Made by a program: the position numbers and the translations under genes. The notes below the pieces were generated by a model that saw only the letters and a program-made list of their open reading frames with translations, was not told the DNA's origin and made no database searches. DNA of 64,000 nt from Anoplopoma fimbria (taxonomy: Eukaryota > Chordata > Actinopteri > Perciformes > Anoplopomatidae). The DNA lies in the NCBI RefSeq assembly GCF_027596085.1, contig NC_072462.1, positions 20,297,921 through 20,361,920 on the forward strand. The letters are read 5' to 3'. How positions within the stretch are numbered: position 1 is the stretch's first letter; the number at the start of each line of letters is the position of its first letter. Positions 41,511-54,362 of the stretch are shown one piece after another.

Positions 41511-42640
41511 AACATTCTTATATGCATTTCACTCCATCAGGTTCTCCAGCTAAGTAAGTTAATCTGGTGAGAAGCCATAAAAGCATTGTTTATGAACAGA
41601 GCAGTAAGTGCATTGTTGGCAAGATAAACCACCCTGATTTATTTTAAAGGGATCTCTGGGAGTAATACAACGAGGAGAAAAACGGCCCTCCCTATTGCTC
41701 TATATGCATGGCTGTCTGTCTGTCACTTTCATCCCCTCTTCCTCACTATTTATCTCCCCTCTCTCCATCCTTCTTTTTCTTCCTCAGTCTTTCCCCTCAT
41801 TTTCTAGGTCTTTCTCTTTCTGTGCAAAAACCCAACCTCCCCCATCTGCCTCTTACTCCTATCTGTCTCACTGAGTTGCATACTCTTTCAGATGTATTGA
41901 AATGCCTTAACTATGTAATATATTTTGCCGCCTACCTGACTTTTTATGGCCGCTTTAATTCATCTGCAGGAGGCAGCCTTAGTTTGGAAATATGCTCTGC
42001 AACGGAATGGGTTGTACCAAGTTACCCCAGTCCAACAGTTATATATTTGTTTTTAATCTAATGCAACCAATGGGCTACAAGGCAGGTGGCCTTACTTAAC
42101 AGCATCACATGTATTACTGGTGTCACAGGAGTCTTTATAGATAGATTAGAACATATCTAACATATCTAGGTGTCCATCAATACAGCTTTAGTGGGGTAGT
42201 GTGTGACTGCATTTATGGGGTTATCAGAAGTTCAACAATTTGCAATAATGGGCTTGAAATTCAGAATACTGGTGCGATCTGTTTCAAAGACAAAACAGAT
42301 AAAGCATGAAATGCTGTCAAAGTAAGGAACTACAAAAAGTCCGTTCAGGATTGTTAGTCAGAAATAGAGAATCAATCACTTACCCACCCACTAGGACCAT
42401 GTATTACCCCTGTCTGCACTAAATAAGCAACCAGCACACTGACCTGAGTAAAACCTGTTAAGTTTATTTGATGTATCTGTATCATCATTTTGTACAATAC
42501 AGAAAACAATGCATCAGTCTTCGAGTTCATGCGTTAGGGTGATGACAGAGGCCACATTTTTCTCCTCTCTGCAAAAGGACTGTAAGGGAACAGATGTCAA
42601 AAAGGTCAAATACATTGTCAAGAAGGCCAAGGATATTATG
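41511..42640. other. Non-coding stretch, nothing recognised
   Basis: Apart from the second C/T-rich block (about 41,730-41,850), this is unique sequence without exon-like segments. Confidence 0.45.
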
Positions 42641-42908
42641 ACAGAGGGGATGAAGAGGAAGGGTAGCAAACATAAGCAAGGTGAGTCATGGAAGCTGATG
42701 AGAGGATAGGGGTGAGAAATGACGGATGAGACAGATAGTATGGAGGGACTGAAGGACAAAAGGAAGTGATAAAAGAAGAAAAGACTGGAGAGAAAGCAGA
42801 GAGTGTGGAGCTGAGTGATGAGAAGAGAGTTTCAGCAGTAAGGAGGAGAGAATAGGTGTGGAGGTGAAGAATGGGATGAGGACAGGATGAGGAAAGAGAG
42901 GTGAAAAA

Positions 42909-42971
<63 letters not shown>

Positions 42972-43180
42972 CTAGAGACCAGGAAAGTTTGAGAGAACAA
43001 GAGAGGTGTTGGATTGAGAGGACAAGAGTGACAAAAGTAGCCGATAATGAAATACAGATGGAGGGAGTGAAGTGAAGGGAAATAATGGAGAGACAGAACA
43101 AGGAAGGAAAAGAGGAATGAAATTTACAGGGGTGATGAGAGACAGATGGGTGTGATGGATGGAGAGGTGGGAGGATGAAG
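42640..43180. repeat. Polypurine block with (GA)n core
   Basis: Strong A/G bias on the plus strand over about 540 bp, with an uninterrupted (GA)28 run at 42,912-42,967. Minus-strand frames rich in Ser-Leu are translations of this tract. Confidence 0.9.
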
Positions 43181-44390
43181 TGATATAGTGTTGAGATGCC
43201 TCAGTCTTGGCTGTTTCCTGTAACAAAGGATCCCCAGCATGTGTGTGTGTCTGTGTGTGTGTTTGAGAGCGCTAGAGAAGTTGAACTTTGATCTCATTAA
43301 CATGGTTAGACTGACCTGCCAACCCGGACATGCCAAAATGTGTGCGCACAGAGCAGCGGCAGCAGCAACACGGACATTTTGTACTCCTTGTGCTGCAATA
43401 AAAACGTAAGATCAGAGCAGATGAAATCAGCGGTAACGGACACACGCTGTACACTAACAAGCACATAAACAAAACAGCAGAGGGAGAAGCAAGAAAACAT
43501 CACCAACAGATGAGAGCCAGTTGTCTTTTAGTAATTGAGCCCATATTTCGGCCTTGTAAAGTCAAGGACGAATAACATGTTCAAGGCAGATGTGTGTTTG
43601 TTGAGGGTGTTTTTACTGTTAAAACCATTCAGTTTTAACACGCCGATGGAGATTCTGTTGAGGCGAAACCAGTTATGGGATGGTTTGTGAAAGAATGCTT
43701 TGAAAAATGGAAGTCAGAAGCGATGAGGGATTGAGGGGTGATTAGGGAGAGAATTGAGGAAGATAGATGCATAAAGGTAAACTAAATAAAGAGCATTATG
43801 GAGACATGTTTTTGATAAACATATTGACTGGGGATTGATTGGAAGGATGGATAAATTAATGGAATGATTAAAAAGGAAGAAATCAAGCTAAAATAAGACT
43901 TGGATATATGTATATACATTTGTGCCCCAGAGATAGCCCCAAGTATACCATCTCCTTATGTTATGGTCTTTAAAAGTCACCATTTAAAATATTTCTCTGT
44001 TTTGCATTCTCCCTCATTGAAGGAGTCCTGGGAGCCATCTGTTGGGACTTAAAATAGAGAGAGCATGTGATTCCTTGTGTTATCAAACTTTTTTTAACAC
44101 TCTCGGGATACAACAGCGAGAGAGGTGTCGGGCCGGGACCAACGGAAAGAGACCGACAGCAACCCAAAAAACAGCTATAAAACATAAAACAAAAACAGCA
44201 GGGCGGAGAGAATGAAACACTTTTGTGGTAAAGTGAGAGGGTTGGAGACAGGGGGAGGGAGAGAGGAATGGAGACAGATGGACCCAGATCAGTAGAAAGA
44301 TGGCACAGCAGCAAATTGAGGACGAAAGGGAAGTGGAATGAGAGCCTAAGCAGCAGTCAGAATAGGAAATCTGAAAGTAAAGTCAGTGTT
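43181..44390. other. Non-coding stretch
   Basis: A short TG run lies at 43,239-43,262, and purine-rich sequence at 44,100-44,340. No gene is recognised. Confidence 0.45.
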
Positions 44391-44640
44391 TCATTGTGAT
44401 GGGAAATGAAATCCCCTGTGGTTTTGCAGTTGGAGAGATAAGGGCTTTGGTGAGACTTTTGACGGATCAAGATCCTCCATGGCCGAAGCACACATGGGGA
44501 AGGCGTTGGGCTCTCTGGCTGCAGAAACAACCTGACGCAAGAAAAGAGCCGCTTTCTCTACAGCATTGATAACAATGTGTCGGTACTTGGAGGCAAATGG
44601 AGACACCAAGCGAGCAAAGGTTAAGAAGATTTTACTTGTA
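44391..44640 (-). other. Unrecognised protein-like open segment
   Basis: The minus-strand frame ending in TGA at 44,391 has codon use more protein-like than its surroundings, with FARLVSPFASKYRH, VEKAALFLRQVV and REPNAFPMCASAMEDL as legible parts. Upstream (minus strand, 44,800-44,940) the sequence CCTGCACACCTGTGGCTCAT ... CACCTTATAACC ... ATATAGAGCCTG has the look of a fish LTR or retroelement leader. The segment could therefore be a retroelement remnant or a stray exon. I recognise no domain, and there is no strong splice acceptor just before it. Confidence 0.25.
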
Positions 44641-45049
44641 GATGTCATGCAGGTAAGTAATGACAAAAAAGAAATACAAAGGCAAAAACAGGGACTGGGC
44701 CTCATATAAACTGGCAAGGGAGGTTTCAAGAACACAACGTTTAACTTAGAGGAAACAATGACAAAGGAAAAACAGGCTCTATATGTCCACAAACACTAAT
44801 TAGGTTATAAGGTGCAGCTGGGGAGGCATGGAACAGGTCCCAAGGGCTGATGAGGGGATGAGCCACAGGTGTGCAGGGCAGGGAAACGCACTCAGGGTCA
44901 GAAAAACAGGGCCAGGTTGAGAAAGATGCAGAGGGCACAGTTTCTACTCTGATTTGCAATTGGCAGGGAAAGATCAATACATTTGTCAAGGACACTGAGA
45001 AGTGTGACATCATGGAAAAGGACTTTACACTGAATAAAACTTTGCAACA

Positions 45050-45130
45050 GTGACAGGAAACTGCACCTATAGCACTGGTGGGCAAGAAGTGTCTTGCTCA
45101 AGGACACAACAGGGTTCGTATTTGCCAATA
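45050..45130 (-). repeat. Short fish repeat motif
   Basis: On the minus strand CCCTGTTGTGTCCTTGAGCA followed by AGACACTTCTTGCCC is a phrase common in fish LINE/SINE-type repeats. Only the phrase is recognised, not a whole element. Confidence 0.35.
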
Positions 45131-45826
45131 AGGGTTGGACCTTGGTTCTTGAGGCCTACTTTCAATGCGATCCTGATACTGCAATTGCCAAACTTTCTTT
45201 CTGTCTTGATGACATGCTTATTGCAAAAAGAACCCTCAGTCTGTCCTTGCATCCTGGGACTCTCTGTCACCAGGATTTAGTGTTGGATTATTCTGTTGTC
45301 TCCAATGACCATGCCTACCATCCCAGAGGAATTAAAATGTCTCCTAATAGTCTAGACTCTAGTTGTTTTCCATTACTACCTATGCAACCAACAATATTGA
45401 ACACAGTTAGATTAGCTACACCATAACCAGCTGCAATGTAAAATGCTGCTTGAATGTTGACACATAACTATAATTTAGGATTTAACACTGCAAGAAAGAG
45501 TCCTTTTTTGGGGACATTTTTGTCATGACATTATTACTCCTTTACTCATTACACTTTGAAAACAGGAATTGTAATGGCATATTTTTTTATTATGTTCTCG
45601 TAAAGATACTTTTAATGTGTAAAGATAGGTAAACTTCTTCACCCATTTGTGTTAACAAAGACCAGAGTAACCTAAAGCCAGGTGAAGACAGAGTCTTCTT
45701 TAGCCACCAAATCTAAACAGCTGATTCCCTACAGATGATTGCATTGTGTCCTAGGAGATATAAATACATACATAAAAAAGACAACTGCAAAGTTCCTTGT
45801 AAGAAGTGGAAGAAATACAGTCACTG

Positions 45827-46060
45827 CTAGGGCCAATCACCCAGCACCAGCTGCGCTGACTCGGGCATGCCATTAGCATGCTCCAGGATTGGCTGCCTTT
45901 CTGGATCCCATGTAGCCATTTCCATAATGTCAGCGGTCATCATGAGGGCAGAGGAAAACATTTCAAAGGCAGGCTGAAGAAAAGAATCACATTTGAGGGC
46001 TTTGAAGACCCAACTGTTGACTGTAACACCCACTGGCAGCACTGCCTGAAAAGGGCTTAG
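45827..46060 (-). other. Unrecognised protein-like open segment
   Basis: A minus-strand frame ends at 45,827 with a stop. An acceptor-like CTAAGCCCTTTTCAG precedes it at about 46,052, and codon use is protein-like (legible parts: GVTVNSWVFKALKCDSF, FEMFSSALMMTADIMEM). No family is recognised. It lies 1.2 kb upstream, in the same orientation, of the other protein-like segment at 44,391-44,640, so both may belong to one decayed gene or retroelement. Confidence 0.25.
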
Positions 46061-46138
46061 AGGCGTCAGAGGGAGAAGGCAGCCGAAGACATCGAATATG
46101 ACACAGGAGAAACATAACCTGGGGCTGCAAGATGGCAA

Positions 46139-49100
46139 AATGTGTGTGGGGGGGTCTGTCCTACAGACAAAAGCCCTGAGATCCAGCCCCGAAGTGGCAA
46201 GTATCTCGCCTGCTGAAGTGCAAAGTAATTACTTCAGTGTATAACCATGAGGACAAAATAACTATTCCATTGTGCAGGACATCTGGATTAAATATCCTCA
46301 TATGTTTCCAGTGGTGATATTTGCTCAAGTCAAACTTTATTATCCCACTGACACTGGACAAAACCAAGTTCAGTGAAGCAAATTCTGATGCTGGTAAGAA
46401 TTAGTAGCCAGATGGGTAAAAGTTATTTCAGATACTCAGGTGCCCATGATTGGAATACGGTTCCTTAATGCATTAAACAGACCTCAAACAAGGTCAGATT
46501 AATTCAACTACCTCCACAGGCAGGTACACACACACACCTCTAAGACGTCTAGCAACAAGTAAGACCACAAGGGAAGTAAGTCCTGTGACTTTCTTGTGTT
46601 ATCCTTAATGTCCTTTTAATTGTGCATGTTCATTGGTGTTACAACCATGTAAGTGTCTCTTTAAAAGGAATTATCATATAATCCAAACGAAACAAGAAAA
46701 AGTGTGCAAATCCATGTTTGATGAGCTTATTTGTGTCTCTGTGTATGCCTAAGAGAGACAGATAGGGAGCAAGGAAGCGTTTTGCTGATTTTTGCAAGTC
46801 TGCCTGCGTCTGTGCGTGGTTTGTGTGAGCTGAATTTTTCTAATTAAATTTTAAATTAGGGAACAGTGGCGAGTCATGTGAAAGGTGATTGAATTCATAA
46901 CACAGCCACGGGGCTAAGAAACGAAGAGGGAGGGAATGAGTCTGAAGTCATTTGACTGACAACATCACATCTCATGAGACTTTGCTTAATCATAGCATGT
47001 TGCCATGTTTCATTATATTGTTATGTAGTACATTACAACTCTCTTTTCAGCCAATCATCCATGAAAAAGAAAACTTCAAATAATAGTGTGTTTGAGGTGT
47101 TGATGGAAAACTTCGTCTCACATACCATGCAAAGCAGAAATAAAGACTGAATTAACAGCACAAAAAAATTACATGTATATATTGCAGTAAAATGTAGTAG
47201 AACATATTGGACAACAATTTGATATTTTGATTATTTTTTTTAAATAGTCGTTGCCATTTCCAGTAAGTAAATCAATGCTGAAGTTCATTCCATTTGTTGT
47301 TTGTATTCCAACTGCCTCAACCATTTTGAATTAAGCTTGCATATTGCACTGCACATTCAGTACTCACTAAGATGCAGTTTATGGAAATGGGCCACAGCAC
47401 ATCTGTCCACTCATCCATCCATCCAGTCACTGTTGTGGTTCAATGAGTCTGCCCTTGTTAAAGGTTAAAAAGTAATTGTTATTGTTCATCATCTAATTGC
47501 TTTGGCAACAATGGCTACCAGCAACTCATGTTAAGCTTAATTGAAAATTAAATTTGAAATTGAGTTGTTCAGGAGGAAGGTGGGAGGGGTGGGGGAGACA
47601 AAAATAGAGAAATAGCAAGAGACAGCCATTGTTCTGCTTTGGCAATGTTGTGTTGTTATTTGCGCCAAATAGAGCCCAGTGAAATTGAGACAAACGGGAA
47701 AGACAGGCAGAGAAAGACTTGTCTCTGGAGAAGCATAGCTCTCAATCGTGAAATGAAATGAGAAACAGAGAGATACTGTTCAGAGTGAGATAGAAAAGTT
47801 CCACAAGACACAAGGTGAGAACACTTAAGGTAGAGATATCTGGAGAGATAAAACCGAAAGATGTACAAAAAACACATGGACAGCAGGAAGAGGTGTAATA
47901 TGCAGGGAATTTATATACAAATTGTATATATATCGGGTTTTTTTAGGCTCTTGGGTTTGTCTAATTCCACCAAAACCCTTGTCAAGTCCCTATTCACAGC
48001 TACAAATACACACATACAGAGTGTCCCTCCTGATTGCCCTCAAGTCATGTTGTAAACAAAGCTATCATCGTGCTGGCAGTACTGAGATTGGATCGGGATA
48101 AAGTGAGAGTGAGAGAAAGGGGTCGCAGGATGGATCAATACGTGTGTGAGAGAGAAACAGAAGAGAAAGGGGGAGTGAGGAGGAGAGAGAGAGAGAGAGA
48201 AAGTGAGAAGATGACGAGATGGAGAAGCAAGTGTTGATGGAGAAGCAGAGGGAGAAGACTTTAAAACAAATATGAAATGATCTTTCAGCGCAGGTCACGC
48301 ACTGCTTATCGTCTCGTAATCAAGATATGTTGTTTTCATGCATATCTTAAATAACATTAAGTAACACAAAGTGAGAAGAGTTCATATTTACTGTATTTTT
48401 GTTTAAATTGAATTGAGTGTATGATGTATGCGTAGCCTTGCAGAGAATCTAAATCTCTCAAGATCAGTGGAGCATGAACTGAAGGATGGCTTCAGTACAG
48501 TATTTACTGTGTGCATGTTTGTGTTAGGCCTTAGGGCTGACGTTTATTCAATTTGATTGGAGTGTGATATTTTGTAGATGAGAATGGCTGTGTGTAGGCA
48601 CGAGTACTTACATAACCACACACCTCTAGGTCCTCCAGGACTTCCAGGCTGCCATATGTCTGCACTAGAAAGGTCTGCAACAAAGGCTGGAAGATATGAC
48701 ACATGCAAGATTAATTTGTCCTCAGTAAATGTCCAAAGTGTCTGTGACATTGGGAGCAATAACCTGAATTTGTGTACAGTGCGTTTATTGAATATTCTTT
48801 GTGTGTGTGTGAGAGAGAGAGAGAAAAAAAGGAAGAGAGAGCAAGGCCCAGTGAAGCAGATGGGCACAGCAGCTGTACTGCCAAGGCTATTTCATGACTG
48901 GATACCCAACAATAAATCCATACTAAATGCAAAAATGAACACCTGTAAACATTCTAACTGTTCCACCGAGGCCCTCACACACTTCCTGGTATTACTTTAC
49001 AGTGCTAAACCTTGTTGATGTATCCTATTATCCATCAGGCCTGCATCGATTCTGCATGACTGCCTGAGCAACCACTCCAAGCTGTTGTGTTCTGAATCTG

Positions 49101-49600
49101 TTGCTCTATGAACTGAGGAGGACTTCCCTAAAAAGAAACTTGTGTTTCCCCGGTGGCTGGTTGCTAGACCATTCTTTTCAAGGGCATAGTTTACACTTGA
49201 TACAGAGGGAACGCACCCCGACCCCCCCTTCACGTTTCTATGTCCTATATTTGTCCCGCACACTATTATACTTCCCGGTTGATCAGAGGAACAGATCAAC
49301 ATGTTGATACACTCGTCTTTGTCGCCCTCAGTTGTTGCTGTGTACAGAGAGCAATAAGCGAAAGGAGCATTGTTGCTATTGGAGGTTACTGTGGCTGTGT
49401 GGAGTCTGAGTGGAAGAAAGGTGCTACTCAAGGGTTGAAATGAACACCTCAAACCCCTCTGCACTCGTCAATGACCCATCAAATCTGTAAAGCATATCAC
49501 AGCAAAGTATATGTGTGTAAATGTTGAAAGATGTGTATACACAACATACCTGTATGTCTATACTCTGTGTCTAACTGAACAACTTGAGTATCTCTTAACG
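46139..49600. other. Long non-coding stretch with purine-rich blocks
   Basis: Purine-rich sequence at about 47,570-47,850 and 48,090-48,260, with short GA runs. No exon or repeat family is supported; frames at 48,578-49,464 look like chance. Confidence 0.4.
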
Positions 49601-49780
49601 CTGGGGTCGGCAAAACAGCAACAGTATGCTGGATTAAAAAAAAAGATATCCAAATGGTAAACCCAGCCCAGTGTTGCTAACTCTTTTCCAATGAAAGTAT
49701 CTGGCAGCACTGGCCAAAAAGTTTAATAAACCTAGCAAAAAAGTCACCAACACTGACACCTCCAAAATGATCATTATAAA
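49601..49780 (-). repeat. Possible interspersed repeat fragment
   Basis: On the minus strand GTTGGTGACTTTTTTGCTAG, CCAGTGCTGCCAGATACTTT and AAAGAGTTAGCAACACTGGG are phrases I associate with a fish repeat of unknown class. The copy is short. Confidence 0.33.
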
Positions 49781-52559
49781 CGAAAACAATGAACATTATG
49801 TATCACTTTGCAATACATTCCTGTGACAGCCACAGACACTGTTTTTATTTTATTTTTTTGTTTTCAGAGCATTTGATTTATTGATTGCTGTCAGGATGTA
49901 TTGAGATTTCAACAAAAAATAAGAAAACATTCTTTTTTTAATTAATTACCTAACCTAGCTTTAACCAGCACGAAGACAGCTGGGGAAACAGTGAGCTTCT
50001 GTCCTTAATTCAAGTGTCACCTGGTTTATGGTGATGTTATGAGTCAGGTAACTTTCTAAATAGCTCCAAGCCTGCATACTATACTGCAATGTGGTGTATA
50101 TTTTGACATGTTATTCACATGTTGCAGCCTATCTTGTCTATATAAGACAGCTTGGTTGTTGTTTTTCTTGGCACTTTGTCAATTTTTTGGTTTCTTAAAG
50201 CACATTTGACCTCTGAAACAAACTCAGCAAAAGTTGCAAAATAAAAAATTCAGGAATGAAAATGTTAAATTAAATGAGTCGTCGGATAGTTGAGCATACT
50301 TATGGAGATTCACTGGCACAATACCAAACTTCTTTGTTAGTCTTTAAGAGCATCAGCTATTGGCCTCCTCCACAGAGGTCAAGATCCTCTGCAGTAATCC
50401 TGGAGCTGGTGGAGATTTAGTATCGTGCTCAGCGACATTTTTGCAGGACACTCACTTACTAGACTCTGCTGCCCAGATAAATGTGTGTAATCAATAGTGA
50501 GATATGGCAACAAAGTGTGAAAAGGATGGGAAACAAACACTTTGAGTCAAACTAGAAATATATCTGCACTCTTCAGTGTGGTGTTTTTGTTGTTGTTGTT
50601 GTTGTGCTACCTTCCCATTGACCATGCCCAACACTCAAATTCAGTGAGGCTGCTCCGGCTCAGACTGCCTGCCAAGTAAATTAACTGCCATTGTTAATCT
50701 TTGTTGTCACAGGCAGTCTGCTAATTATAAAAATGTGAATCTGAATGCAAAATTATGCAAACAAGACTTTCTCTTTTGTTTTGAATTCTGAAATGTCTTT
50801 TTGTCAACACGATGACCAGTTCACATCTGTTCACACACAAATTGATTTATGAATAACACATGACTTCTGCATATTTATTCTGGTAACCATGCAGTCTCTA
50901 TTATCTTATTAGCCGCTTTCACAAAATTGTTGACATGTATTTATTTTCAACCACCCACTGTGTATTAGAAATAAATGCTTTATTATTCAGCTGTTAATGC
51001 AGGCATGCATCCACACACGGGGTGAAATACACAACATTAAATCTTATTTTGAGCAAGGTAACAAAAAAGGCAGCAATAGCCTAGAGCAGCAATTAATATT
51101 GAATATCTGCATCCATTTCCACAGGTGAAAACACACAAAAGTAGTTACGGTCTATTCATCTCAGGGAATCTGAATAAACAACGTAGTAGTTTACCCCTTA
51201 AGCAGCCAAGGAAGGATGCGCTAATTTCATATTCTCACGGCAGACTGAGTGTTAATGCTGACCTTTCGTGTTTGCCAACACTGAGTTCCATCCCAATTAA
51301 TTATATTTACTGAACTCACTTATAAAATTTGACATAGAATAGAGGAGGGATATTTCTAAATAATGGCCTGTTTTTCCTCTCATCATTTCAATAACTGAGT
51401 ATTAGAACAAGCAGTAGTTTAACAAAAGTTAGAAAATGACAAGTCCCATTACGAATACAAGTTTGAGTATTGTTTGCAGTTCAAATGGAAAACAATGATT
51501 ACTTATTTTTCAAGAAAGTTGACCTTCTCTTTTTGACAGAAAGGGTTGCAGAAGCCTTACAATAGTACAAAATGAATAGATGAATATTTATCTTCTCTTT
51601 TTACATTAAAAATATATTCTGCTGCGTATTGATATAAACTCTACTGGCCTTTTAATTATTTTGTTGATGGCACCTACATAGCATTTGAAATATACATACT
51701 TGACTGCCCTTGTATTTGTTGAAATTATGGTACAAAGTAAGTAAAATGTCATTGTACATCCTGCAGATTGTGATAAGGTTACTACCATCAGTGGAGCTTA
51801 ATATTTATCAAAGTTAAAGTATCAATGTATCAATAGGATACAAGAATCATGTATAGATTTTTCTTCTGATATGTTATTATGCAGTGATTACAGTCTGATT
51901 ATTGCTCCCATGGCCGTCGAGTAAACCAATGTGCTGCCAAAGAGCACCATTTTCCTCAGCAAGCTGAGTTTGACTTTTATCTTCAAACACAAGCCAATCC
52001 AACCTTGAACTTTGCTTAACTTGCACTGCTAGTGAGTCACGTAAGCCTGTGGGGACAGCAGACAGACTTGACCAAGCCACAACCCTCCTCTTCCTCGTCT
52101 CTCTCGTCCTCCATCCGTCCCTTCCTATTTCTCTTCATCACTTTTGTCTCCAACATGTGGTATAAGTCTTGACCTCCCTCTCTCTTTGCCCTATCTTCTT
52201 CAATAGCTACTTTTTATTCTTTACCATTGTTTTCATGTGTTCACATATGCTAAAACAGAAGAAGGTCGGGGACCGATGGCGACAGTAATGACACGCAGGG
52301 AAGGTAGCAAACAGGTTTCAAAAGACTGCAGTATTCAGTGTCTAATATACTATATTTAGGCCTATTTGTTTCATAATGTCATACCATGTGTTAAAGTAAT
52401 ATCATGGAAGGTGGACAAAATACATTTTACTCATGTACACAGCACATTTTAGGGACTCCAAAAAGTCATACAAATGAATGTACCATTATTTTATCAATCT
52501 CATTGGCCACATTGAATCACTTAATAACAAGTGATATAGTTTTCATAAGCCTATGTGTT
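49781..52559. other. Long non-coding stretch
   Basis: A (TTG)6 run lies at 50,588-50,605. Unique sequence at 50,640-50,760 is dense in TAAT/ATTA and GGCAGTCTG elements and might be conserved, but this cannot be judged here. No gene is seen. Confidence 0.4.
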
Positions 52560-53200
52560 GGAGATTGGAAAAGAATAGAAGAAGAATGGAAACCAGCGGT
52601 ATGGAGGTCTTGTATAGTATGCCCAGAGGAAGCGCAGGTCACTGGGTGTGAGCAAGAGAGTAGAAGGAGAGAAAAGGAAAGTGAGAAAGAGAGAGAGTGA
52701 GGCTTTGTTTAGTGGTGTCAAGGGAAGGACATGTCTTTGTAGGGTTTTTCTGTAGGACAGGAAGACTATTAATCTGTCCAGGCAGAGGAAGGGAGGAATT
52801 GCTGGACGGAGGGAAAAAAGAATGCAAGGGACGATGGGAAGAGAGGAAGGTCCCTCCATTGAGAAGAGGAGGAGGAGGTGTGAGGAACTGATGGAGTGCA
52901 GGGCAGAATTATGAATGATGAAGGACAGGAGGTATGGTTTAGGAATTAATGCACAGAGGAAGAAGAGGGAGATCGGAAGGAGTAGAGCCTCGCTGACCAG
53001 CAGGCTTGAACACTATCAATCTGCCCGAAACTTCACCCTGAGGAGCCACAGATCACACAGGAGGACAACAGAGAAAGAGAATGGAAGCAGAGAGGAGGGA
53101 AGAGGAGGTGTAATGGGAGGATACAAGAGGGATGGGGAGCAGAAGGGAACGGCGTGGGAGGACAGACATCAAGGGGACAAAGGGGAGAGGTTGAGCCTCA
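52560..53200. repeat. Purine-rich block
   Basis: Plus-strand A/G bias over about 640 bp (GAGGAAG and GGAGG units), preceded at 52,080-52,200 by a C/T-rich block. Frames here are low-complexity artefacts. Confidence 0.75.
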
Positions 53201-54336
53201 TTCCAAGGAATTTTACAATTAAATATTATACAAACCTGTAGCCATAAAACAGTACACATTAAATCAGCAGTTTGGACTGTGTTGCCGGGGGTGAGGAAAT
53301 AATCAAAATAACTCTTAGTCATGCAGGACATTAACGGAGAACATTCATTTTGCAGGTAAGGCATGTGGTATTATGAAAGCAACTGGATGAAAGTCAGCAA
53401 TACGTGAACATTAATGGGTGAAACATAATTTAAAAGTATACCACTGAGCATGAAAATTTGGTACAAGAGTAGCTTTTGTTAGTTTTTGGCAGAATTTGCA
53501 CACAGGACAGTAGACTGTTGCTCCCCAGTAGCAGCTGTCGATGCAGGGATACGAGACACACAGGCATCCAGGTGCTTTTGTTGTCCTGTATCTGGTGCAT
53601 TCTGGATTTTCTCTCCTCCACCTCTTTGATTATCTAATAAAACAGAAACAGGGACTCTAGTATTGGCAGGATCCCAATTCCTGGTAGTTTGTTTCATTCG
53701 AAAAACAATGCTTGTATTGTATTGGTTGTGGCAATCTGATAGGGTTCAGTAAACCTACTCAAAACAGGGTGATCAATTTTGAAAATAACTTACAACTGTT
53801 GGCTTTAAAAATTGGCTATAATGGCTAAACTCAAGACCGAGAGAACAAATTGTAAATCACTGGAAGGTAATAGCCCTGATGCTCAGGCGATCTTCTAACA
53901 ACTCCTCTAAGAGTAACACATGTCAAGTCATACAAGTGTTATGTGCTTGGAAGAGGTAAGGCCATGAAACTAACGTAGGGCGACTGCGACGGTTGGTTGG
54001 AGAATGAAAATTTGTAATGTGAGTTAAGTTTAGAGTCCACGGCTGTGAAGACAGAAGGTAGCCATGCATATCTCCTGTGCTGCGATGATTTATGTGCACA
54101 TAAGCACACCTGCAGATGTGGACATGTACTTTGTCACACGTGCACAGACATGTGAACGAACACGTTAACGGGTTGCGTATAGTCAAATGTAGAGAGCATG
54201 TTGTCGCCATTAACTGGCAGCACACACATGTCAACACACTAACTAAAGTACCTGTGAGGATATTTACAGTTTTTATGTACTTTATAAATGCCTAAACATG
54301 AAAAATATATATATTTCTAGAATAAACAAACTGTTG
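53201..54336. other. Non-coding stretch, nothing recognised
   Basis: No exon or repeat family could be supported. Confidence 0.45.
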
Positions 54337-54362
54337 TGGGGACCTTGTTTTTTCGGTCCCCA
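54337..54362. repeat. Short hairpin TGGGGACC / GGTCCCCA
   Basis: An 8-bp perfect inverted repeat with a 10-base T-rich loop. The phrase 'TGTGGGGACC ... GGTCCCC' followed by 'AATGTCACTATACCAACTG' is common in fish DNA near CA repeats. Confidence 0.55.

Noticed and set aside
42686..43101. Ser-Leu-rich frames on the minus strand
   Set aside because: Translation of the (GA)28 run and surrounding purine-rich DNA.
48578..49464. 146-codon plus-strand and 155-codon minus-strand frames
   Set aside because: They overlap low-complexity TG/GA sequence in part and show no conserved-looking segments.
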